A DNA stretch of 64,000 nucleotides from Sulfurimonas sp. (GTDB lineage Bacteria; Campylobacterota; Campylobacteria; Campylobacterales; Sulfurimonadaceae). Under the pieces are notes generated by a model, which ran no database searches, was not told where the DNA came from, and saw nothing but the letters and a program-made list of their open reading frames with translations. The position numbers and the translations under genes are program-made. Positions 9,444 through 17,562 of this stretch are shown here, piece after piece (position 1 is the stretch's first letter; every line of letters starts with the position of its first letter). The stretch spans positions 372,001-436,000 of the forward strand of contig NZ_CP093396.1 of assembly GCF_029027405.1 (NCBI RefSeq), given 5' to 3'.

Positions 9444-10231
9444 TGGCATTAGATAAAGCAACAATTGATAAATTAGCAATACACTGTGAAAAAGCAGAAG
9501 TAGAAGCATATGAAATAACAAAAATAACAGATGATTATCCTGAAATGACATATGAAGATGCATATGACATTCAATGGAAAGCTAGAGCTAATAAAGAAGC
9601 AAGAGGTACAAAAATTGTTGGTATGAAAATGGGTCTTACTTCTCAAGCTAAAATGAAACAAATGGGAGTTCCTAATCCTTGTTATGGCTATCTTGCTGAT
9701 TATTTTGCGTTTGGAGATGGAGCCGAAATCAAAATTGATGAGTTAATTCATCCTAAAGTAGAAGCAGAAATCGCATTTGTTTTAAAAGATGATTTAAATG
9801 GACCAGGTTGTCACATTGGTGATGTTTTAGCTGCAACAGATTTTGTAATGCCAGCTGTTGAAATAATTGACTCAAGATATAAAGACTTTAAATTTGATTT
9901 AAAATCTGTTATTGCTGACAATTCATCATCTTCTAGATATGTAACAGGCGGTAGAAGCAGAGATGTTAAAGATGTAGATCTTAAAACATTAGGTGTAGTA
10001 CTTCAAATCAATGGTGAAACTGTTGATTTAGCCGCTGGTGCTGCTGTATTAGGTCATCCTGCTACTGCTATTGCAATGCTTGCAAATATGATGGGAGAGA
10101 GAGGTGAAACTTTAAAAGCTGGTTCATATATACTCTCAGGTGCAATAACAGCTGCACATTCAGTTAAAAAAGGCGATAATGTTACTGTAATGTTCCAAGA
10201 CTTAGGAACACTTACAATGAAATTTATTTAA
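9443..10231 (+). CDS. dmpH: 4-oxalocrotonate decarboxylase
   Basis: This magnesium-dependent enzyme decarboxylates 2-oxohex-3-enedioate to 2-hydroxypenta-2,4-dienoate. It has 262 residues and is a paralogue of dmpE of identical length. It differs at the segment DSRYKDFKFDLKSVIADNSS followed by SS, where the hydratase has the CG version. Metal ligands lie in HPKVEAEIAFVL. The start codon overlaps the aldolase stop. Placement between dmpG and dmpI matches the Pseudomonas order and supports the decarboxylase rather than hydratase call. Confidence 0.87.
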   Translation: MALDKATIDKLAIHCEKAEVEAYEITKITDDYPEMTYEDAYDIQWKARANKEARGTKIVGMKMGLTSQAKMKQMGVPNPCYGYLADYFAFGDGAEIKIDELIHPKVEAEIAFVLKDDLNGPGCHIGDVLAATDFVMPAVEIIDSRYKDFKFDLKSVIADNSSSSRYVTGGRSRDVKDVDLKTLGVVLQINGETVDLAAGAAVLGHPATAIAMLANMMGERGETLKAGSYILSGAITAAHSVKKGDNVTVMFQDLGTLTMKFI

Positions 10232-10242
10232 GGATATTCTTT

Positions 10243-10434
10243 ATGCCAATAGCTACAATTAATATATTAGAAGGTAGAAGTGACGAAAAAAAAGAGAAGT
10301 TAATTGCAATGGTAACAGAAGCAATACATAAATCAATCGATGTTCCTTACCAAGGAATAAGAGTTATATTAAATGAGATGCCAAAACAACATTTTGGTAT
10401 CGCAGGTAAAAGTGTAAAAAAACTAGGTAAATGA
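10243..10434 (+). CDS. dmpI: 4-oxalocrotonate tautomerase
   Basis: This is a small tautomerase (63 codons; 62 residues after Met removal) that converts 2-hydroxymuconate to 2-oxohex-3-enedioate. All functional residues of the family are visible once the initiator Met is removed: the catalytic N-terminal Pro1, Arg11, Arg39 and Phe50. It starts MPIATINILEGRSDEKKEKL. It closes the classical catabolic block; the genes after it are accessory. Confidence 0.95.
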   Translation: MPIATINILEGRSDEKKEKLIAMVTEAIHKSIDVPYQGIRVILNEMPKQHFGIAGKSVKKLGK

Positions 10435-10438
10435 TTTT

Positions 10439-11455
10439 ATGAAAAAAATCAAACTAAGTGTACTGGATCAATCTCCAGTACACGATGGTAAAGATGATAG
10501 ACATGGATTGCAAGACACACTAGAACTTGCTCAACTTTGTGATGAATTAGGATACCATAGATATATGCTTGCAGAACATCATAATAGTCCAGGATATGCT
10601 TCTTCGTGTCCTGAAGTGATGGTGAATTCTGTAGCTAATGTAACTAAAAATATTAGAGTTGGTAGTGGTGGTGTTATGCTTAACAATCACAATACTTTTA
10701 AAGTTGCAGAAACATTTAACATGTTGTGTGCTCTTCATGGAAACAGAATTGATTTAGGTATTGGTAGAGCAAGTGGTGCTAACTATCAAACTGCACAGGC
10801 ATTGCATGGAAACAATACGCAAGACTATTCGCAAAAAGCTTATGAACTGATTGGCTACTTAAACGAAAGTCTACCAAATGAACATCAATTTAGTAATTTA
10901 GTCCTTACACCATCAAATGTAGAGGTTCCTCCTGTATATTTTTTAGGTTCAAGTGATGGTAGTGCTAAACTTGCAGGTATTTTAGGTGGTGGGTTTATCT
11001 TAGCACTATTTATAGGTACTCATGATCGTAGTAACGCTATAATAAATGAATATAAAAATAGTTTTAGAGCTACTAATATTATGAAAGAACCTAAAGCAAT
11101 TTTAGCAGTGGCATGTATAGTTGCTGATACTAAAGAAAAAGCACAATATATAGCAAGCACACATACTTACTGGAAACTACAAGCTTTTACAAGATATGAA
11201 AGAGATGATTTAATTAGTCCTAAAGATTTAAAAAATATTATAAGTAATTTATCACCTAGTGATAAAAAATATTATGATGAAACAATGGATACAATGATTT
11301 TAGGAACTGCCAAAGAGTGTAAAGAAGAGATAACTGAACTCGCAAAGATATATGATGTTGATGAAGTAATGATTGTTAATGTAACATACTCTTTTAATGA
11401 TAGAATAAAAACTTATACACTCTTAGCCAGAGAGTTTAATTTAGAAAATAGTTAA
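10439..11455 (+). CDS. Luciferase-like (LLM class) flavin-dependent oxidoreductase
   Basis: This is a 338-residue LLM-class TIM barrel close to the MsnO8 group. It shows the N-terminal SVLDQSPV, AEHHNSPG and VGSGGVMLNNH motifs and GIGRASG. These enzymes use reduced FMN (or F420) to oxygenate small substrates. The role here is unknown; LLM proteins are not part of the canonical phenol pathway. It begins 4 bases after the dmpI stop, so it belongs to the transcript. Possible jobs are oxygenation of a side product or a detoxification step. Confidence 0.8.
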   Translation: MKKIKLSVLDQSPVHDGKDDRHGLQDTLELAQLCDELGYHRYMLAEHHNSPGYASSCPEVMVNSVANVTKNIRVGSGGVMLNNHNTFKVAETFNMLCALHGNRIDLGIGRASGANYQTAQALHGNNTQDYSQKAYELIGYLNESLPNEHQFSNLVLTPSNVEVPPVYFLGSSDGSAKLAGILGGGFILALFIGTHDRSNAIINEYKNSFRATNIMKEPKAILAVACIVADTKEKAQYIASTHTYWKLQAFTRYERDDLISPKDLKNIISNLSPSDKKYYDETMDTMILGTAKECKEEITELAKIYDVDEVMIVNVTYSFNDRIKTYTLLAREFNLENS

Positions 11456-11463
11456 GGAAAATA

Positions 11464-11655
11464 ATGAAAAATCCAGAAATAGAAAAAAGTATAAAAACGG
11501 GTAATTTTCATACAAATAATCATGATTTAGGTACGGCAGATGAAACAATAATGCATTATACATGGGTCAGGACCAGGCATTTGATTAAAAAATCACAGCT
11601 TCATATATTTGGTGGGTATGGACACTGGACTCAAATAGAGCATAAAGCTAGCTAA
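11464..11655 (+). pseudogene. dmpD: Remnant of 2-hydroxymuconic semialdehyde hydrolase (dmpD)
   Basis: A 63-codon frame is open but is a collapsed dmpD. Residues 2-23 (NPEIEKSIKTGNFHTNNHDLG) match the start of Pseudomonas DmpD (PEIGREILAAGYRTNLHDQG). The oxyanion-hole motif HGSGPG is still encoded at 11561-11578 but in the +1 frame; removing one base near 11555 gives MLIHGSGPG. Then about 200 codons, including the nucleophile-Ser and Asp regions, are missing. The frame resumes with LHIFGGYGHWTQIEH, the catalytic-His motif of the family. The product cannot be a hydrolase. Its place after the LLM gene differs from the usual place between dmpC and dmpE. Confidence 0.85.
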
Positions 11656-11659
11656 CTAC

Positions 11660-13177
11660 ATGAAATTTTTAATTTTGGGTGCTGGAGGTATAGGATCTTA
11701 TTTTGGTGCAAGATTACTTAAAGCAAATCATGAAGTAACTTTTGTAGCAAGAGGTGAGCATCTATTGGCTTTGCAGAAAAATGGCCTGCATTTAGAGCAT
11801 CCAAAATTTAATTTTGATGATAGTATTCGTGTTTACACTATAGAAGAGGTTAAAACTCTTAATCCTTGTGAATTTGACATTGTTATCATTACTACCAAAG
11901 CAAACTCAAATCAAAATTTAGCAAATCAATTAAATGATTGGTTTGCTGATTATGAGCGGATACCTTATATTCTTTCTTTACAAAATGGTGTAGAAAATGA
12001 AGAAACTTTTTCAAAGTATATCAATCCCAAATATATTATAGGTGGACTTACAAGAAAAATAGGTGCTCATATTATCAGTCCCTCCAATATTAAAGCAGTA
12101 GGTATAGCAGAAACAATTATAGGTGCAATTTCTAAAACAAAAGATAACCGCATATTTTTAGAAGAATTACAGATCAATTTTAATAATGCTCAAATCCCAA
12201 CCCAAATATCTAAAAATATAGATTTAGATTTATGGAAGAAATTAATTATTAATAATGGTGTAAATGCTATTTGTGCTTTATTAAAAGTAAAAACTGGAAT
12301 CATCATGAGTGATGAAAAACTAAAAAAAATTGTTTATGAACTTATGAGTGAAACAGCAATAGCTGCAAAAAACAAAAATATTACAATTACGAAGAAAGAT
12401 GTAAATGAGATGTATGAATTAATTACAAAATTTGATTCTATAAAGCCATCTATGCTAGTAGATAGAGAATTTAGTAGAGCATTAGAACTTGAAGATATTT
12501 GTGGTGTAGTGATAAGAAACTCTGAAGAACAAAATATAGATGCACCATATACGAGAACTATTTCAACACTTTTAGATTATACATATAAAAAGAACAAATT
12601 GAAAAAAGAAAAGAAAATAGATTTAGTAGTAACTGTTGTTGTATCAAGAAGAATAAAGAAAAATAAAGAAGAACAGTTTGAACAATTTAGTAATGAATTG
12701 ACAAAAGTAGCTACAAGTTTTAAAGGCTATGTAGGAGCTATAATGATTCGTCCTGTCTCTTTGGATGATCCTGAGTATAGATTAGTTTACAAGTTTGACA
12801 ATCAAGAAAATCTAGACAAATGGATAAAATCAACAAAAAGAGCAGTAATATTAAATAAAATAGAACCACTTCTAGAAAAACCAAGTGAGACTATTAAGTC
12901 TTTAGGCCTTGCGACATGGCTTAGTTTTCCTAGACAAGCAGAAGCTAAGGCACCTAAAAAATATAAAATAACGATAGTGAGTTGGCTTGCACTTTATCCT
13001 CTTATTACCCTAATCTTTTTAATATTTGGTGATATATTGGCTGAAATACCACTACTTTTGAGAACTTTTATAGTAACTGCAGTTGCAATGGTGCTAATGT
13101 CATATGTGTTGATGCCAAGATTTACAAAACTTTTTTATTTTTGGTTGTTTCCAAAAGAGGAAGAAAAATTACGATAG
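11660..13177 (+). CDS. Ketopantoate-reductase-like / ABM monooxygenase / membrane fusion protein
   Basis: This 505-residue protein has three parts. Residues 1-305 are a PanE/ApbA-type reductase with GAGGIG (7-12), SLQNGVEN and LWKKLIINNG carrying the likely catalytic lysine. Residues about 318-415 look like an antibiotic-biosynthesis-monooxygenase (ABM) ferredoxin-like domain. Residues 436-490 hold two hydrophobic helices, as found at the end of membrane-tethered ABM proteins. PanE enzymes are normally soluble and about 300 aa, and ABM-TM proteins about 190 aa, so this is a gene fusion in one uninterrupted frame. The topology would place the reductase in the cytoplasm at the membrane. Its substrate is unknown; a pathway intermediate is a guess. 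Confidence 0.75.
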   Translation: MKFLILGAGGIGSYFGARLLKANHEVTFVARGEHLLALQKNGLHLEHPKFNFDDSIRVYTIEEVKTLNPCEFDIVIITTKANSNQNLANQLNDWFADYERIPYILSLQNGVENEETFSKYINPKYIIGGLTRKIGAHIISPSNIKAVGIAETIIGAISKTKDNRIFLEELQINFNNAQIPTQISKNIDLDLWKKLIINNGVNAICALLKVKTGIIMSDEKLKKIVYELMSETAIAAKNKNITITKKDVNEMYELITKFDSIKPSMLVDREFSRALELEDICGVVIRNSEEQNIDAPYTRTISTLLDYTYKKNKLKKEKKIDLVVTVVVSRRIKKNKEEQFEQFSNELTKVATSFKGYVGAIMIRPVSLDDPEYRLVYKFDNQENLDKWIKSTKRAVILNKIEPLLEKPSETIKSLGLATWLSFPRQAEAKAPKKYKITIVSWLALYPLITLIFLIFGDILAEIPLLLRTFIVTAVAMVLMSYVLMPRFTKLFYFWLFPKEEEKLR

Positions 13178-13187
13178 AGGATAATAA

Positions 13188-13388
13188 ATGAAATTAATAG
13201 TAAATAGAAAAGAGATGACTTTTGATGATAATATAACCTTGCAAGATGTTATAAATAAAGTTAATATGAGTGATAAAATGATGGGGGCATCTGTCAATGG
13301 TACGATTATAACTATTTGTGATATTTCAAGAAGTAAATTAAAAGATGGAGATAAAGTAGATATAATACCTGCAATGGTAGCAGGATGA
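13188..13388 (+). CDS. ThiS/MoaD-like ubiquitin-fold protein
   Basis: This is a 66-residue beta-grasp protein. It has the ThiS-like pattern of a short LIVNRKEMTF strand, a central VNGTII segment, and KDGDKVDIIPAMVAG at the end. Sulfur carriers end in Gly-Gly, which is adenylated; here the end is Ala-Gly, so ThiF-type activation is uncertain. It has its own GAGGATAATAA ribosome binding site. No thiamine or molybdopterin genes are nearby. Possible roles are a sulfur carrier for an unusual cofactor, or a non-covalent partner of the oxidoreductases upstream. Confidence 0.65.
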   Translation: MKLIVNRKEMTFDDNITLQDVINKVNMSDKMMGASVNGTIITICDISRSKLKDGDKVDIIPAMVAG

Positions 13389-13395
13389 GTATCTT

Positions 13396-14268
13396 GTGAT
13401 TTTTCAAATATTAAATATAATATTTCCTATTGTATTTATAACTTTAATAGGTCTTTTGTATGCTAAAAATTATCATATAAGTATGGATACTACAAATAAG
13501 ATTAATTTAGAAATATTTATACCTATTTTAGTTTTTTATTCTATTAGTGAGAAATTACCATCTATTTTAAATTTAGGTTATTTTTCTTTAGGTGGAGTTA
13601 TGGTAGTTTTTGGTTCAGGAGTGATACTTTACCCAATAACCAAGATGATGGGGATACGCCCTCAATCTTTTTTACCTTCTATGATGTTTAATAACTCTAT
13701 AAATTTAGGTTTTCCATTAGCTCTATTTGCTTTTGGAGAAGATGCTTTAGTAATGTTTATATCTCTTTCTCTAGTGCAAATTATTGGACAGTTTACAGTT
13801 GCTCCTGTTATGTATGGTGGCGAAACAAAAGTATCAAAAATATTAAAAAACCCAGTTATTATAGCTACAATATTTGGGTTATTTTTTAATTATTTTGATA
13901 TGCATTTTCCTCAAGTGATAAATATTTCTTTGAAAATGATGTCCCAAGTATCAATCCCGTTGGTATTATTTGCTCTGGGTGTAAGGCTTGTTCATGTAGA
14001 GTTAAAGTATTGGAGATTAGGATTGTTAGGTGCTATACTGTGTCCAATCTCAGGAATAATAATGGCACTCTTAGCTATTTATATTTTTGATTATACTCAA
14101 ACCCAACAAGCATTGATTATACTTTTTGGAGCTTTGCCTCCTGCGGTTTTGAATACTATTATGGCTCAACAGTATAAAAAAGATTCTGTACTTGTTGCAT
14201 CTGTTGTTGCTATTGGGAATATATTTTCATTAATCAGTATTCCTATAGTTTTATATTTTGTATTATAA
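13396..14268 (+). CDS. AEC-family transporter (auxin efflux carrier type)
   Basis: This is a 290-residue integral membrane protein with about ten hydrophobic segments in a five-plus-five arrangement. The MMFNNSINLGFPLALFAFGE motif is the conserved Asn-Gly-Pro region of AEC permeases. It starts with GTG at 13396, 7 bases after the previous stop. AEC members move organic anions such as malonate, malate or auxin. In this operon, uptake or efflux of an aromatic or organic-acid intermediate is plausible but not shown. A second, divergent AEC gene lies at 38,966-39,874. Confidence 0.82.
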   Translation: MIFQILNIIFPIVFITLIGLLYAKNYHISMDTTNKINLEIFIPILVFYSISEKLPSILNLGYFSLGGVMVVFGSGVILYPITKMMGIRPQSFLPSMMFNNSINLGFPLALFAFGEDALVMFISLSLVQIIGQFTVAPVMYGGETKVSKILKNPVIIATIFGLFFNYFDMHFPQVINISLKMMSQVSIPLVLFALGVRLVHVELKYWRLGLLGAILCPISGIIMALLAIYIFDYTQTQQALIILFGALPPAVLNTIMAQQYKKDSVLVASVVAIGNIFSLISIPIVLYFVL

Positions 14269-14280
14269 AAAGGCTACATT

Positions 14281-15084
14281 TTGTTAGATATACAATCAAT
14301 TATGATATTTTTAATTTTAGGCTCTTTTGTTGGTGTAATGGCAGGTCTTTTTGGCATAGGAGGCGGCGGTATAATAGTACCAGTATTAACTATGTTTTTC
14401 GTATCTCATGGTTTTGATGGGAAAAATGTTATGCAAATATCATTGGCAACTAGCATGGCTGTTATGTCTATAACTTCTATATCCAGTTTTAGAGCTCAAC
14501 ACAAAAGAAAATCGGTACGATGGGATCTATTTGTCTTAATTGCTCCTGGTGTAATTGTAGGTACTTTTGCTTTGACCTTTTTAGCATCTAATATTGAATC
14601 ATTTTATCTTTCTGTATTTTTTAGTTTATTTATGCTTTATGCTGCTCTAAAAATGTTTTTTGGCAAAAAGCCTCAAAAACAAGGAACTGCGATAGGGAAT
14701 AAAGGTCAATTTTTTGCTGGTTTTGGAATAGGTGGATTATCTGCTTTAGTATCTATTGGAGGGGGTATTTTAAGTGTTCCTTATCTTGTAAAGCAAGGGG
14801 TAGATATGAAAAAAGCCATAGGAACATCTTCAGCCATTGGATTTCCTCTCGCGGTATCAGGAACGCTAGGTTATATTATAAATGGTTGGAGTTACACATC
14901 TGCTGATTCTTTTATGATTGGGTATGTTTATATTCCTGCATTTATCTCTATCTCACTTGCTAGTTATGCTACTGCTCCAATAGGTGTAAGTTTATCTCAC
15001 AAGTTACCAGTAACTACACTGAAAAAGATATTTGCAGTTTTAACCTTTTCATTGAGTGTAAAGATGATGTTAGGATTGATATAG
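14281..15084 (+). CDS. TauE/SafE-family (DUF81) membrane transporter
   Basis: This is a 267-residue membrane protein with about eight hydrophobic helices and the two Gly-rich repeats typical of TauE/SafE proteins (GLFGIGGGGIIVPVL at 22-36 and ISIGGGILSVPYL-like near 160). The family exports or imports sulfonates, sulfite and organic anions. The start is TTG at 14281, 12 bases after the AEC stop. It is the last gene of the 15-kb co-directional operon; a strong hairpin follows at 15,096-15,125. Confidence 0.82.
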   Translation: MLDIQSIMIFLILGSFVGVMAGLFGIGGGGIIVPVLTMFFVSHGFDGKNVMQISLATSMAVMSITSISSFRAQHKRKSVRWDLFVLIAPGVIVGTFALTFLASNIESFYLSVFFSLFMLYAALKMFFGKKPQKQGTAIGNKGQFFAGFGIGGLSALVSIGGGILSVPYLVKQGVDMKKAIGTSSAIGFPLAVSGTLGYIINGWSYTSADSFMIGYVYIPAFISISLASYATAPIGVSLSHKLPVTTLKKIFAVLTFSLSVKMMLGLI

Positions 15085-15095
15085 CAAGATAAAGG

Positions 15096-15125
15096 ATACT
15101 CATTAAAAATATATTTAATGAGTAT
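15096..15125. terminator. Bidirectional terminator closing the phenol operon
   Basis: A perfect 12-bp stem (ATACTCATTAAA / TTTAATGAGTAT) with a 6-base AATATA loop lies between the convergent TauE-like and porin genes. T-rich sequence follows on +; on - the downstream side is less T-rich. It is the first convincing terminator after the left window edge, consistent with one operon spanning positions 1-15,084. Confidence 0.8.
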
Positions 15126-15147
15126 ATTTTCACTCTACATACTATAA

Positions 15148-16380
15148 TTAAAATTTATATGATAGATATGCTCTTGTTGTATCAGTATTTTCTGTTATAA
15201 TTTTTTCAACTTTTACATGCTCATAATCCATTTTTAATTGTAAATTTTTCATAATTGGATAAATCCCAAGTACTCCCATTGCTGTTACATCACCTAGCAC
15301 ATGGGTACTAGAGGCAGATTGTCCAACGTATCCAATTAAAGTGATTATTGGTGTTGGAACAACCATAGCACCTACTATTGTATTAGTATCAGCTCTTGCA
15401 GGAACTCCTCCTCCATGAACAGGCATAGCAGTAAATAATGTATCAGATGTACCTTCACCAGCACCTAAATAAGCAGCACCTTTTTTATCTGTACTTGCAG
15501 TATATGCTACAATATACCTTAGTTTCCAGATACCTAAAGGTCCTGTAGCTTTTAATCCAAAAACTGTAGCATCTTGTGCATCAGTAGCTTGTGTTTTATC
15601 TTTAGATGCTAAATATTGAGCCGATAAAGTATGTCCCTTTATTTTGTAATCTGCTTGAAAATATAAAACATTTTTATCTTGTGCTGATGTTTTACCTTTT
15701 TCAGTTAAATATTGCACTTGTAAAGTTGTGTCTTTTATTGAATTATTTTTTACAAAAATTGAACCTGCACCATCCTGAAACTCTTTGAAGTCACCGATAT
15801 TACCTTCTCCATCAGATATTTGTTGATATTGGGTTACATATGCTGCAACTATAGTAGTATCTGGTATATCTGTATTTGTCAAAACATATGCTTGAAATGA
15901 ATCTTTTATAAGTGCTTCAGAAGATTTTCCAGGAAGTGCTGAGCTCACTAACGGAGTTGTAATAAACTGTCTACCTACTTTTAATGAAGTATTTGACAAA
16001 GTATATTCTAAATATGATTCAGATAATACTGAACCAGATGCATTAAAAGAGTTTGTTCGTTGATTAGCTCCATTCACATTAAATGGAGGGATGGGACTTA
16101 GGTCAGTATAATTTATCCCATCATGTAAAACATGAGAAGTTTGAAAAGTTGCTCCTGCTTTAAACCCTTTTAATTCATCTGTTACAATTCCTAGTCTACC
16201 ACCAACTGATCCTATGCTATCTGACTCTTTTGAACCTAAAAAATTAGAATTAATATAGGCTGCTTTAACTTCCCCTGAAGCTTTAGTATTTTTAAAAGCA
16301 TCTGATAAATTATCTGCAGCACTTACCCCTGTTGTTAATAAAGCTAATGTAGCTAAACTTAATTTTACAATCTTTCTCAT
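15148..16380 (-). CDS. Outer-membrane porin (Campylobacterota OprD-like family)
   Basis: This 410-residue beta-barrel protein has a cleavable signal peptide (MRKIVKLSLATLALLTTGVSAAD). The mature protein is rich in alternating beta-strand segments and ends RAYLSYKF, with the C-terminal aromatic residue required for barrel assembly. I choose the ATG at 16380 because an AAGGAAAGAAG ribosome binding site sits directly before it; an upstream in-frame ATG at 16410 would put ten charged residues before the signal. It converges on the phenol operon and could admit aromatic or organic-acid substrates, though this is only positional inference. Confidence 0.85.
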   Translation of the reverse strand: MRKIVKLSLATLALLTTGVSAADNLSDAFKNTKASGEVKAAYINSNFLGSKESDSIGSVGGRLGIVTDELKGFKAGATFQTSHVLHDGINYTDLSPIPPFNVNGANQRTNSFNASGSVLSESYLEYTLSNTSLKVGRQFITTPLVSSALPGKSSEALIKDSFQAYVLTNTDIPDTTIVAAYVTQYQQISDGEGNIGDFKEFQDGAGSIFVKNNSIKDTTLQVQYLTEKGKTSAQDKNVLYFQADYKIKGHTLSAQYLASKDKTQATDAQDATVFGLKATGPLGIWKLRYIVAYTASTDKKGAAYLGAGEGTSDTLFTAMPVHGGGVPARADTNTIVGAMVVPTPIITLIGYVGQSASSTHVLGDVTAMGVLGIYPIMKNLQLKMDYEHVKVEKIITENTDTTRAYLSYKF

Positions 16381-16449
16381 ATCTTCTTTCCTTATGTTAA
16401 TGTGTTTCAAACTGTAAAGTATTAAAACTACGACAAAATTATATTAAAA

Positions 16450-17538
16450 TTAAATCGCTAAATAATCGCTATTATTTTTAATATAAAAGGTTATTGTATC
16501 GCCCATCTCAGAAGTACTTAAAATTTCTTTAGCATCAAAAAGTGATAAATCTTTTGTTCGATAACCATCTTTTAAAACACTCTTAATAGCTTTTTCAATT
16601 AATGATGCACCTCTTTTTTCTTTTAACGAGTGTCGAAGCATCATCGCTGCGCTTTCTATTGTCGCTATCGGGTTAGCGAACCAAGACCTATTATGTTAGG
16701 TGCTGAGCCATAAATAGGCTCGTAAACGGCAGTATTATCACCAAGTGAAGCAGATGCTAACAGTCCTATTGACCCAACAACCATAGAAGCAGCTTCGGAT
16801 AAAATATCTCCAAATATATTTCCTGTAACAATTACATCAAATTGTTTAGGATTTCTTACTAGTTGCATTAATGCATTATCTATATACATATGTGTCAATT
16901 CAACTTCAGGGTAATCTTTAGACAGTTCAATCATCACTTCTCTCCATAACTGAGAAATATCTAATAAATTTGCTTTATCAACTGAACATAGTTTTTTATC
17001 TCTATTCATTGCAAGCTCAAATGCTTTTTTACCAATTCTTAAAATTTCTGTTTTTGTATATACCATTGTGTTGAAAGCTTTTTGACCATCATTGCCTCTA
17101 GGTTCTCCAAAATGAATACCACCGATTAGTTCCCTTCCAACCATGATGTTACAATTTTCAATAACTTCTGGTTTTAAAGTAGATGCATTTAGTAGTTCCT
17201 TATATACTACAGCAGGTCTAAGGTTTGCATAAACACCTACTTTTTTTCTAAAGTTTAATAGTCCTGTCTCTGGTCTTAAATTTCTTTCTAATTTATCCCA
17301 TTTTTCTCCACCAATAGCCCCTAATAAACAAGCGTCAGAGTCCAATACCCCAGCTACTGTTCCTTCTGGTAATGGAACACCTGTTTTATCAACAGCAATA
17401 CCACCCATTAAGTATTCTTTATAATTAATAGAAAAATTACAAACTTTTGCAACAGTATCTAGTACTTTTACTGCTTCATCTATTATTTCTGGACCTATGC
17501 CATCACCTTCTATAATGGATATTATTATATTTCTTCAT
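16450..17538 (-). pseudogene. leuB: Frameshifted 3-isopropylmalate dehydrogenase (leuB)
   Basis: The gene encodes a recognisable LeuB in three frames. The N-terminus IISIIEGDGIGPEIIDEAVK lies in a frame whose ATG (17538) is out by one base near 17,530. The middle (GGIAVDKTGVPLPEG to YEPIYGSAPNIIGLG) is open. At 16,678-16,679 a base is missing, after which ANPIATIESAAMMLRHSL and the tail through TSEMGDTITF continue in another frame. The missing-base sites lie in short ordinary sequence, so assembly error cannot be excluded. If real, leucine synthesis must rely on another leuB, since leuA is intact at 35,638. The RGND and DNALMQLV substrate motifs remain. Confidence 0.82.
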
Positions 17539-17562
17539 AAATTTTAACCTTGTTTTTTATTT

